64,000 bases of DNA from Desertibacillus haloalkaliphilus. GTDB taxonomy: Bacteria; Bacillota; Bacilli; Bacillales; KJ1-10-99. Below are positions 57,863-64,000 of this stretch, one piece after another. The stretch spans positions 124,001 through 188,000 of the forward strand of contig NZ_JAHPIV010000006.1 of the NCBI RefSeq assembly GCF_019039105.1. The letters run 5' to 3'. The position numbers were made by a program, and so were the translations under genes. Every line of letters begins with the position of its first letter. Within the stretch, counting starts at the first letter, position 1. The notes below the pieces were generated by a model, which searched no databases, had not been told where the DNA came from, and saw nothing but the letters and a program-made list of their open reading frames with translations.

Positions 57863-59056
57863 TTATATGAACGAAAGTAAAAATCCACCGACAGCACCAG
57901 TGAGGACGATCACCCATGGTGGCAACTTCCAAAAGACGAGCATCGTAAATAAAACGGCTGCAAAGGCAAAGTCAAGCGCAGATAAAATCGAACTCGTCCA
58001 GATCGGGTGATAAAGTGCGGAAATGAGAATCCCAACCACCGCGGCATTCACGCCCATGAGCGCCCCTTTTACTTTTGTGTTTCGACGTAATGAATCCCAA
58101 AATGGTAACGTCCCTAAAATCAGTAAAAACGCTGGTAAAAAGATCGCCGCAGTCGCAAGTAAGCCCCCTTTCCAGCCATTAATCACTGCCCCGATGTAAG
58201 CAGCAAATGTAAATAACGGTCCAGGAACAGCTTGCGCAGCCCCGTAACCAGCAAGAAATTCTTCTTCACTTAACCAGCCTGTTGGGACAAATTCTCTCTC
58301 TAGCAATGGTAAAACGACATGGCCACCACCAAATACAAGTGAACCTGCCCGGTAAAAACTATCAAATAATGCCACCCAATTTAACGCAGTCGCTTCCCTT
58401 ATAAACGGTAAGACAATTAACAAGCCAAAAAATAGCGTTAAGCAAATCGCCCCAAAGCGACGACTAAGTGGGAAGTGCGCCTTTGACGCTTTGTCGTCAA
58501 TCGTTTGCTGACGATATAATAGAAAGCCGACAAATCCAGCTAAAAGAATGACACCGACTTGCGTAAACGCGGTTTGCCACAGTAACGTGATCACAAGTGC
58601 ACAGACGGCGATTGTCCTGCGCTGTACATCTGGTGTTAAATTTTTTGCCATTCCCATAATCGCATGAGCAACGACGACAACAGCCACAATTTTTAAACCG
58701 TGAATCCAACCAGCATCCGTAAAACCGACCGAATGAAGCAAAAGGGCAAATAAAATAAGTGCAATCACCGATGGTAATGTGAACCCTAAAAAGGATACAA
58801 TCCCACCTAAAACCCCAGCTCGCATAACGCCAATCCCAATCCCAACCTGACTACTTGCAGGTCCGGGTAAAAATTGACATAATGCAACTAAGTCAGCATA
58901 ACTTTTTTCATCCAGCCACTTTCTTCGCTGAATGTATTCATGATGAAAGTAGCCAAGATGTGCCACTGGCCCACCAAACGACGTAAACCCGAGCCTCGTT
59001 GAGATGAGAAAAATCTCGACTAACCGTTTCCACGTACTTTCTGTTTGTTCGTTCAT
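57863..59056 (-). CDS. chrA: chromate transporter ChrA
   Basis: A 397-residue full-length two-domain chromate ion transporter (CHR family). The N half has RLGFTSFGGPVAHLGYFHHE and CQFLPGPASSQVGIGIG; the C half repeats the pattern as AGSLVFGGGHVVLPLLERE and GYGAAQAVPGPLFTFAAYIG. About ten membrane helices. It exports chromate in characterised members. Upstream lies an ArsR-like operator; downstream the ars operon follows in the same direction. Confidence 0.94.
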   Translation of the reverse strand: MNEQTESTWKRLVEIFLISTRLGFTSFGGPVAHLGYFHHEYIQRRKWLDEKSYADLVALCQFLPGPASSQVGIGIGVMRAGVLGGIVSFLGFTLPSVIALILFALLLHSVGFTDAGWIHGLKIVAVVVVAHAIMGMAKNLTPDVQRRTIAVCALVITLLWQTAFTQVGVILLAGFVGFLLYRQQTIDDKASKAHFPLSRRFGAICLTLFFGLLIVLPFIREATALNWVALFDSFYRAGSLVFGGGHVVLPLLEREFVPTGWLSEEEFLAGYGAAQAVPGPLFTFAAYIGAVINGWKGGLLATAAIFLPAFLLILGTLPFWDSLRRNTKVKGALMGVNAAVVGILISALYHPIWTSSILSALDFAFAAVLFTMLVFWKLPPWVIVLTGAVGGFLLSFI

Positions 59057-59132
59057 ACATCACCCATCCTTCTTTTTTCATCCACAACAAATGCCTTTTC
59101 TTGTTGCAGTCAAAATCGTAACAAATGATAAG

Positions 59133-59154
59133 CATATAAACAATTGCTTATATA
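59133..59154. promoter_or_regulatory. ArsR-like operator upstream of chrA
   Basis: CATATAAA - CAATTG - CTTATATA has the same arm and spacer lengths as the box before arsR; one half-site is identical and the other differs at two of eight bases. It lies 77 bases before chrA and 134 before the divergent crcB pair. Confidence 0.6.
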
Positions 59155-59287
59155 CAAATTTAATAATATCTTTACAAAAATCAAGTGCATCGGTTTGCAA
59201 TCATTTGTATAATGAGGGCACGAAAGATTCCCTTTCTTTACCATCCCTTTTTTCAAAAATTTTTATGCTGCTGAAGGTGGGGTACTA

Positions 59288-59692
59288 TTGGAAATAAAAA
59301 CAATCATCGCGATTGCTATTGGCGCAGCGGTCGGTACGATTGCGCGTTACAGCTTAAACATCTATACATTAGCTGCCGGCTATCCGATCGGAACGGTGAT
59401 TGAAAACCTAGTCGGTAGTCTTTTACTCGGGTTTCTTACCGGATTTTTTATTCACCATATTCCTAAAGACTGGCTAAAAGCGGGGCTCGGTGTCGGTCTT
59501 TGCGGAGGATTTACGACGATGTCAACACTCGCCGCTGATACACTACTGATTTATAATCAGATGAACGTCTTCCAGTCCCTGCTTTATGTTCTCGTATCGT
59601 TTGGTGGTGGGGTAGCTTTTGCAATTCTTGGTTACTTAATAGGTGACAAAGCTGGCGCCCGAAATAACGAACGAAAGGTGGCGCGCTCATGA
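59288..59692 (+). CDS. crcB: fluoride channel subunit CrcB, first copy
   Basis: A 134-residue Fluc/CrcB protein with four helices. It has the N-terminal AVGTIARYSLN arginine motif, the conserved asparagine in IENLVGSLLLGFLTG and GLCGGFTTMSTLAADT. The last is notable: the two phenylalanines of the usual TTFSTFS fluoride track are Met and Leu here. Starts at TTG with AAGGTGGGG upstream and overlaps the second crcB by four bases. Together they probably form a heterodimeric fluoride exporter. Confidence 0.92.
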   Translation: MEIKTIIAIAIGAAVGTIARYSLNIYTLAAGYPIGTVIENLVGSLLLGFLTGFFIHHIPKDWLKAGLGVGLCGGFTTMSTLAADTLLIYNQMNVFQSLLYVLVSFGGGVAFAILGYLIGDKAGARNNERKVARS

Positions 59693-60078
59693 ACATACTA
59701 CTATTAGCTTTAGGCGGTTCACTTGGGGCAGTTGCTCGTTATTTGCTCGGACTTTTATTCATGAAGACTTTTCCAAAGCCACCAATTCCGATTGCGATGC
59801 TTATCGTCAATCTGATCGGCTCACTTGGTCTCGGTTTATTTTTTGGACTTTATTTTGCTGATATTCCACTAGGCGCTTATGATGATTCTCTTTATCTATT
59901 TCTAGGTATTGGCTTTTTCGGTGCGTTCACAACGTTTTCAACGTTTAGTACAGAAGCGATGCAGTTGTTGCGTGACAAAAAAACGAAGGGCTTTGTGCTC
60001 TACAGCATGATTTCAATCATCGGCTCGATTTTTGTGTTTGCTGTCGCATTTATGATTAGTGCACTAATGGTTTCATAA
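59689..60078 (+). CDS. crcB: fluoride channel subunit CrcB, second copy
   Basis: A 129-residue Fluc/CrcB protein: GGSLGAVARYLLG, MLIVNLIGSLGLGLFFG and an intact GFFGAFTTFSTFSTEAMQ with both phenylalanines. Its ATG overlaps the first copy's stop. Four helices, dual-topology family; paired copies commonly work as antiparallel heterodimers. Confidence 0.94.
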   Translation: MNILLLALGGSLGAVARYLLGLLFMKTFPKPPIPIAMLIVNLIGSLGLGLFFGLYFADIPLGAYDDSLYLFLGIGFFGAFTTFSTFSTEAMQLLRDKKTKGFVLYSMISIIGSIFVFAVAFMISALMVS

Positions 60079-60127
60079 TCTCCTCTTTGTATTTTCCATT
60101 CTGAGGCGGTGCGCACTCTTTACCAAC

Positions 60128-60175
60128 AAAAAAACAGGGCATCTCAAAAGGTCATATTCCCTTTTGAGATGCCCT
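60128..60175 (-). terminator. terminator of modA, 16-bp perfect hairpin
   Basis: AGGGCATCTCAAAAGG - 8-base loop - CCTTTTGAGATGCCCT at 60136-60175 with no mismatch, followed on the minus strand by GTTTTTTTG. It may also stop the convergent crcB transcript. Confidence 0.93.
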
Positions 60176-60213
60176 ATCATCCTCAAGAAGTTATAGTTCA
60201 CGCACGACAGTTA

Positions 60214-61011
60214 TCATTCTGGAATCATATAGCCGTAACTTTCCATGATCGGCGTACCGACCGGTCCAAAAATAAACGCAATAAAATCAGATGCAAGCGG
60301 TTCTTTCTCAGTTCGCTCAATGACGGCAATCGTTTGCTCGATCGGCTCATGCAGTTCTTCATCGAGTTCATAAAAATTCACGCTATCCTCATCTGTAAGT
60401 GAACGAGCGATAATTGCCACTTCCGCATTACCGGTTTCGATGTAGTTTAACGTATCGGTAATGTTTCTCCCATAAACGAGCTTACTCTCGATTTCTTCAT
60501 AAACCCCTGCCGATTGCAGCGCCTGTTTCGCAGCTAAACCGTATGGTGCATGAGCTGGATTCGCAATCGCAATTCGCTCGACTTCCGGTAGAAGCAAATC
60601 ACCTGGCGTTTCGACCCCTGGTGCATGAACAGTTGTTGCTAAACCGATGCGTCCGAACGCATACGTTTGCAACGTTTCACTAATGAGCAGATTGTTTTCA
60701 TCTAAGTTTTCGATAAAACCCCGATTAGCAGCCGCAAACACATCAAACGGTGCACCATTTTCAATTTGATCAGCCAACTGCCCAGTCGATCCAAAGGTAA
60801 ATGTCACCTTTGTCCCCGTTTCTTCTTCAAAGCGTTCACCAAGTTCAGCAAATGCAAGCGCTAATCCTGACGCCGCCGCTACTCTTAACTCAGGTTGTTC
60901 CTCGTCAGACGTAGAAGGCGGTGTGGAGGTCCCCCCTCCACAGCCTGCAATCACCAAGGTGAACAATAAGACAGTGGCATGTAACATACTTTTTTCTATT
61001 GTTTGTCTCAT
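60214..61011 (-). CDS. modA: ModA-like molybdate/oxyanion-binding lipoprotein
   Basis: A 265-residue periplasmic-binding-type protein. The N-terminus is a lipoprotein signal with lipobox VIAGCGGG. The mature domain has RVAAASGLALAFAELGERFE, VTFTFGSTGQLADQIENGAP then FDVFAAANRGFIENL and IAIANPAHAPYGLAAKQAL, all standard for ModA. It should bind molybdate or tungstate. No modB or modC is adjacent, so it is an orphan component in this window. AGGAG lies upstream of the ATG. Confidence 0.92.
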   Translation of the reverse strand: MRQTIEKSMLHATVLLFTLVIAGCGGGTSTPPSTSDEEQPELRVAAASGLALAFAELGERFEEETGTKVTFTFGSTGQLADQIENGAPFDVFAAANRGFIENLDENNLLISETLQTYAFGRIGLATTVHAPGVETPGDLLLPEVERIAIANPAHAPYGLAAKQALQSAGVYEEIESKLVYGRNITDTLNYIETGNAEVAIIARSLTDEDSVNFYELDEELHEPIEQTIAVIERTEKEPLASDFIAFIFGPVGTPIMESYGYMIPE

Positions 61012-61059
61012 AAACTTTTTTACTCCTATTCACTCTATTCCTTCAAAACACTAGGTTCG

Positions 61060-61250
61060 TTATATGCAGCATGCGGACCATGGTTCGTTATTTCATGGAA
61101 AACTAGCTAACTGGCACTTTGAGAGGACCCTAGTTCCGCTATTCACTACATCTTAACCTAATTCCACGCAACTTTGCTCAAATAGCGGAACGAGAGTCCG
61201 GTTCCTAGTGATCATATGCCATTTTCGTACAAATAACGGACTAAGGGTCC
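61060..61250. repeat. CCGTTATTT / CCGCTATTT-type intergenic repeats
   Basis: Several copies of a short unit stand here in both orientations: TTCGTTATATGCAGCATGC, GGTTCGTTATTTCATGG, TTCCGCTATTCACTAC, CAAATAGCGGAACGAGAG and ACAAATAACGGACTAAGGG. TTCCGCTATT and AATAGCGGAA form an inverted pair about 45 bases apart. No gene is present in this gap. Confidence 0.6.
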
Positions 61251-61294
61251 ACTTCACCTGCACTGGAAACATACAACCAGTTGCTCACCAGCAC

Positions 61295-61891
61295 TCAAAT
61301 CATCGTAAATTCGAACCCCTGATCTCTCACCTTATCAATTATCTCAGGCAGTACTGTGACCGTTTGTGCTAGCTCATGTAAGAGAATGATTGAACCACCT
61401 CTCACATGATTGGCAACGTTACAAATGATTTGACTTGGGTCTGCTTTTAATTCCCAATCATAAGATGAGATGTCCCACATCACTGGGGTTAACCCAAGTT
61501 GCGAGATTGCAGCCATCGTATCTTCATTATACCTGCCAAATGGTGGCCTAAAATAACGAACCGGCTCACCAGTGATCGCTTCAATTTGCTTGACGCTCGA
61601 TTTGACCTGCTCATATTGTTGCTGTCGGTCGAGCTTCACTAAGTTTTTATGGTTATGAGCGTGCGAGCCGATTTTATGTCCTTCCGTTAACACTCGCTGC
61701 CACGGTCGTTGATCATGTAGCAATCGTGATTGCCAGAAAAAAAGTGCCGGAACAACTTTTGCTTGTAAAAGGTCTAAAATTTCATCTAAATACCGACTTG
61801 GTCCATCATCAAACGTAAGGACCACCTCATGTTCACTCGGTCTGACTTGATTGATATTTTTCAACCAACGACTATCTTGAAGATCGTACAC
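61295..61891 (-). CDS. polysaccharide deacetylase (NodB domain)
   Basis: A 198-residue metal-dependent deacetylase of carbohydrate esterase family 4. Motif 1 is VVLTFDDGPSRYLDEI, motif 2 is GHKIGSHAHNHKNLVKL (the SxxxH zinc site here is SHAHNH), motif 3 is FRPPFGRYNEDTM, then PVMWDISSYDWEL and GSIILLHELAQTV. No signal peptide is seen in this frame, so it is either cytoplasmic or its start lies elsewhere; the assigned GTG has a poorly spaced ribosome site. Likely substrates are peptidoglycan or chitin-like glycans. Confidence 0.87.
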   Translation of the reverse strand: MYDLQDSRWLKNINQVRPSEHEVVLTFDDGPSRYLDEILDLLQAKVVPALFFWQSRLLHDQRPWQRVLTEGHKIGSHAHNHKNLVKLDRQQQYEQVKSSVKQIEAITGEPVRYFRPPFGRYNEDTMAAISQLGLTPVMWDISSYDWELKADPSQIICNVANHVRGGSIILLHELAQTVTVLPEIIDKVRDQGFEFTMI

Positions 61892-62030
61892 GACCCCTTG
61901 ATTAACTACTCATGGACTCTGATGCATAATTACACCCCTGTTTCAAATCGAATTCCCCCTCTCAATTCTATTATAAACCGTACGCCATCTAATTCCAAAG
62001 CCTCACTTCTTTTATAAATAAACAGCCTCC

Positions 62031-62271
62031 TCCCATCCTTGAACCTACCTCTCCTTCTTCAGGGCCTTTCCCACTACCTTCTATCAAAGGCGGTGCGAGT
62101 AAGCGTACTTCTCTGAACACTCTCCACTGTTCGCGCACTCCGCCCCTTGTCCCATCCTCGAACCTACCTCTCCTTCTTCAGGGCCTTTCCCACTACCTTC
62201 TATCAAAGGCGGTGCGAGTAAGCGAACTATCTCTGAAACTCTTCACTGTTCGCGCACTCCGCCCCTTGTCC
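62031..62271. repeat. 120-bp tandem duplication
   Basis: Two nearly identical copies begin at 62031 and 62151, each with TCCCATCCT, CTCCTTCTTCAGGGCCTTTC, CAAAGGCGGTGCGAGTAAGC and CGCGCACTCCGCCCCTTGTC. GGCGGTGCGAG and CGCACTCCGCC are near inverted copies, so each unit can form a long hairpin. Related sequence lies at 4235-4405 and a fragment near 60105. Confidence 0.92.
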
Positions 62272-62275
62272 ACTA

Positions 62276-62307
62276 TTAAAAACGCGAATACTTAAACGTA
62301 TCCGCGT
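62276..62307 (-). terminator. terminator of the 62320 gene
   Basis: Minus-strand ACGCGGATAC - GTTTAA - GTATTCGCGT followed by TTTTAATAG, one mismatch in the stem. Confidence 0.88.
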
Positions 62308-62319
62308 CGTTAGCAAAGG

Positions 62320-62763
62320 TTATTCACTCTCACATTGCTTTTTCATCCGTTCCTCTTGATCAAGAGATTGGAAAAAGACTTCAAAAGTCGTTTTTGGATC
62401 TGCTTGAATCTTAGCTACATACTTGTCCTTAGCATCATCAGGTAAGTGCTCACTTTTTGTGATCCGATCGATGATATACTCACGGCTCAGTTGCTGAATC
62501 TCTTTGTTTTTATGTAGCGATTCCTTATACAATGCTACACCTAGGGCCCCTAATAACGAAAACAGTAAGACGAAGATGGTTAGTCCACTCGTCCCTGTAC
62601 CAAAAATGAGGTAGTACAAATTAATGATTGAAAAAGAAATCATCGACATCGATAAAAAGATGAAAATCGTACTCTTTTTTACAGCTGGTGCGATCAATTT
62701 CTGAATTTTTTCAAGTTCATTTCTCGTATATCTAGGAAATTTATTTATATTGAAAGAAAGCAT
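62320..62763 (-). CDS. small membrane protein, DUF5392-like
   Basis: A 147-residue protein with two membrane helices (STIFIFLSMSMISFSIINLY near 31-50 and LTIFVLLFSLLGALGVALYK near 61-80), a cytoplasmic N-terminus with YTRNELEKIQKLIAPAVKK and a charged C-terminal domain (HLPDDAKDKYVAKIQADPKT). Shape and motifs resemble the Bacillus DUF5392 family from memory; not verified. Function unknown. A 55-residue gene lies upstream on the same strand. Confidence 0.75.
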   Translation of the reverse strand: MLSFNINKFPRYTRNELEKIQKLIAPAVKKSTIFIFLSMSMISFSIINLYYLIFGTGTSGLTIFVLLFSLLGALGVALYKESLHKNKEIQQLSREYIIDRITKSEHLPDDAKDKYVAKIQADPKTTFEVFFQSLDQEERMKKQCESE

Positions 62764-62825
62764 CTTATCACCTCTTGAGGTTTATCCATTTCTCTATCAA
62801 TCTTTGTATCTAACTCATATGCTCA

Positions 62826-62993
62826 TTACGCATAAGTCAGCTTCACACGCTTACAGACCGTTGCATTTACTCCTTGATCTTGTAATAGCTTTACAATCTC
62901 TTCCATTGATTTTCTTTTTTTCACATGATCAATTTTATCTGTTGTTGATTTACTATCATAATTCCTATCACTGAAATTCGTGTACACCATCAT
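62826..62993 (-). CDS. small basic protein, 55 aa, unknown
   Basis: A short frame starting at ATG (two in a row) with GAGGTG six bases upstream. The protein begins MMVYTNFSDRNYDSKSTTDK, continues KKRKSMEEIVKLLQDQGV and ends CKRVKLTYA. It is soluble, basic and helix-prone. No family recognised. It lies 62 bases upstream of the DUF5392-like gene and may be co-transcribed. Confidence 0.65.
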   Translation of the reverse strand: MMVYTNFSDRNYDSKSTTDKIDHVKKRKSMEEIVKLLQDQGVNATVCKRVKLTYA

Positions 62994-63100
62994 TCCTAGC
63001 ACCTCATCCAGTTGTTTTATAGTTTCATTATAAAATTGAAGTATGAACTGAATATGAACTCCAAGACACCGAACCTAAAAACAGTCAAGTGCGTCGCACC

Positions 63101-63126
63101 AAAAACGACCAACCTTAAGGCTGATC
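63101..63126 (-). terminator. terminator overlapping the kinase stop codon
   Basis: Minus-strand GATCAGCC - TTAA - GGTTGGTC (two G-T pairs) then GTTTTT; the stop codon TAA is in the loop. Confidence 0.7.
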
Positions 63127-64000
63127 GTCTCCTTCACTCTTAATCGGAATTGTCACCGTAAATGCCGAACCGACACCTGCTTTACTCTGTACAGAAATCG
63201 AACATCCGTGTAGGTTTAATATTTTTCTTACAATCGAAAGCCCAAGTCCATTTCCTTTAACCGCACTGCTACGTGCTTGATCGACCTTATAAAATCGTTC
63301 ATAGAGATGAGGAATGTCTTCTTCTGGTATTCCTTTTCCCGAATCTTTAATGGTGACATTAAGCTCTTCATCATCACTTTCAAGCAAAATCTCAACAGTC
63401 CCATCTTCTTCTGAATACTTAATCGCGTTCGTAATAAGATTTAGCCAGACTTGTTCAAATAAATCTTGATCCGCATACACCTCATGTGCTGCTAGCTCTA
63501 AGTTGATGTGAATATTTTTTTCACTCCAGAGCGGCTCGGTAGCAACGACCGTTCGTCTAATTTGTTCATCAATCCGATACGTTTCCGGGTGATACGGATG
63601 ATGCTCTGAGTCAAGCGAGGCGAGCTGCAATAAGTTTTCACCTAAGCGCGAAAGCCGGTCTGATTCCTGATAGATGATATCCAAATACTCTTTTTGATGT
63701 TCCTTTGGAATGACATCATCTCGCAACGCTTTTGTGAACCCTTTGATCGATGTCAGTGGCGATTGAATTTCATGAGAGACATTACTCACAAAGTCATCTC
63801 TCATTTTATCGATTTTTCCTAATTCAGATGCCATATGATTAAAATTCGTAATCAATTCACCAATCTCATCTTTGTTTTTACTTTTTAGACGTACGTTAAA
63901 ATCTCCCGTTGCTACCTTTTGTGCTGCGCTCGATAACTTCTTGATTGGCGTGACGAAATAGCGAGAGGCGAATAAAATTAACCCACTTCCGATCAATAAG
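63115..64000 (-). CDS. HAMP-domain sensor histidine kinase, partial (5' end outside window)
   Basis: The last 295 or so residues of a membrane sensor kinase. It enters the window inside a membrane helix (GLILFASRYFVTPI), then the HAMP domain (KLSSAAQKVATGDFNVRLKS), the HisKA phospho-acceptor motif FVSNVSHEIQSPLTSIKGFT, and the HATPase with N box LWLNLITNAIKYSEEDGT, G1 box DSGKGIPEEDIPHLYERFYK and G2 GNGLGLSIVRKIL. It resembles the PhoR/ResE-like class. The response regulator presumably lies just beyond the window. Confidence 0.94.
   Translation of the reverse strand, partial: LLIGSGLILFASRYFVTPIKKLSSAAQKVATGDFNVRLKSKNKDEIGELITNFNHMASELGKIDKMRDDFVSNVSHEIQSPLTSIKGFTKALRDDVIPKEHQKEYLDIIYQESDRLSRLGENLLQLASLDSEHHPYHPETYRIDEQIRRTVVATEPLWSEKNIHINLELAAHEVYADQDLFEQVWLNLITNAIKYSEEDGTVEILLESDDEELNVTIKDSGKGIPEEDIPHLYERFYKVDQARSSAVKGNGLGLSIVRKILNLHGCSISVQSKAGVGSAFTVTIPIKSEGDDQP

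Noticed and set aside
59165-59287. Possible fluoride riboswitch before the crcB pair
   Set aside because: The conserved crcB-motif sequences were not found; only a short GGG...CCC pairing and a TATAAT-like box are present.

Overview
The window reads as chromosome of an endospore-forming Bacillaceae, probably an alkaliphilic or halo-alkaliphilic one. The evidence is a GerA-type spore germination operon plus the edge of a second gerA-like gene, CotF-type coat proteins, an S-box (SAM-I) leader on metNPQ, a FadR-type operator on the fad operon, an M-box leader on mgtE, and a suf - yurZ - met - yusG - gcvH - yusI - fadE/A/N - yusN-like order that matches the yur/yus region of Bacillus subtilis. 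No rRNA, tRNA, CRISPR array, prophage or transposase was seen. Most genes lie on the minus strand.

Layout. 1-5.6 kb: edge of a gerA-like gene, a DUF72 protein, a class III aminotransferase, a PrcB-like domain protein and a LigB-type dioxygenase, with an array of 52-bp hairpin repeats. 5.6-11 kb: sufCDSUB iron-sulfur assembly operon. 11-17.9 kb: small genes, yurZ, the S-box controlled metNPQ methionine importer, yusG, a structured 300-bp-unit repeat array, gcvH and a Spx/ArsC-fold protein. 18-23.5 kb: fatty-acid beta-oxidation operon fadN-fadA-fadE behind a FadR box. 23.7-26 kb: two coat-like proteins and small conserved proteins. 26-30.2 kb: CstA-family transporter next to a LytS/LytT-type two-component system, probably a pyruvate-type sensing and uptake module. 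30.2-34.4 kb: gerA-B-C-D-like germinant receptor operon. 34.5-35.6 kb: AI-2E family permease. 35.9-42.7 kb: ureABCEFGD urease operon preceded by a DUR3-like sodium:urea symporter and a small membrane partner. 43-46.4 kb: two proteins of unknown function, a MATE exporter and its MarR regulator. 46.6-48.4 kb: M-box and mgtE. 48.5-53.1 kb: an AT-rich accessory stretch with small membrane proteins, a frameshifted gene, an EamA transporter, an ACR3/BASS-like permease and a YozG/YoaS-like pair. 53.3-61 kb: an anion/metalloid stress block, arsRBCDA, chrA, a crcB pair and an orphan modA. 61.3-64 kb: polysaccharide deacetylase, tandem repeats, small proteins and a truncated sensor kinase.

How it fits together: urea uptake and hydrolysis, arsenate reduction with ATP-driven arsenite export, chromate and fluoride export, and Mg and methionine homeostasis are each complete or nearly complete modules. 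A striking feature of the intergenic DNA is its density of palindromic and tandem repeats: GGTGCC-type and GGGGTC-type palindromes that often serve as terminator stems, 52-bp, 120-bp and about 300-bp tandem units, and GTTAG-type repeats. The most testable new points are the shared ArsR-like operator upstream of arsR and chrA, the frameshifted gene at 49.6-49.8 kb, three small unlisted genes, and the repeat families.
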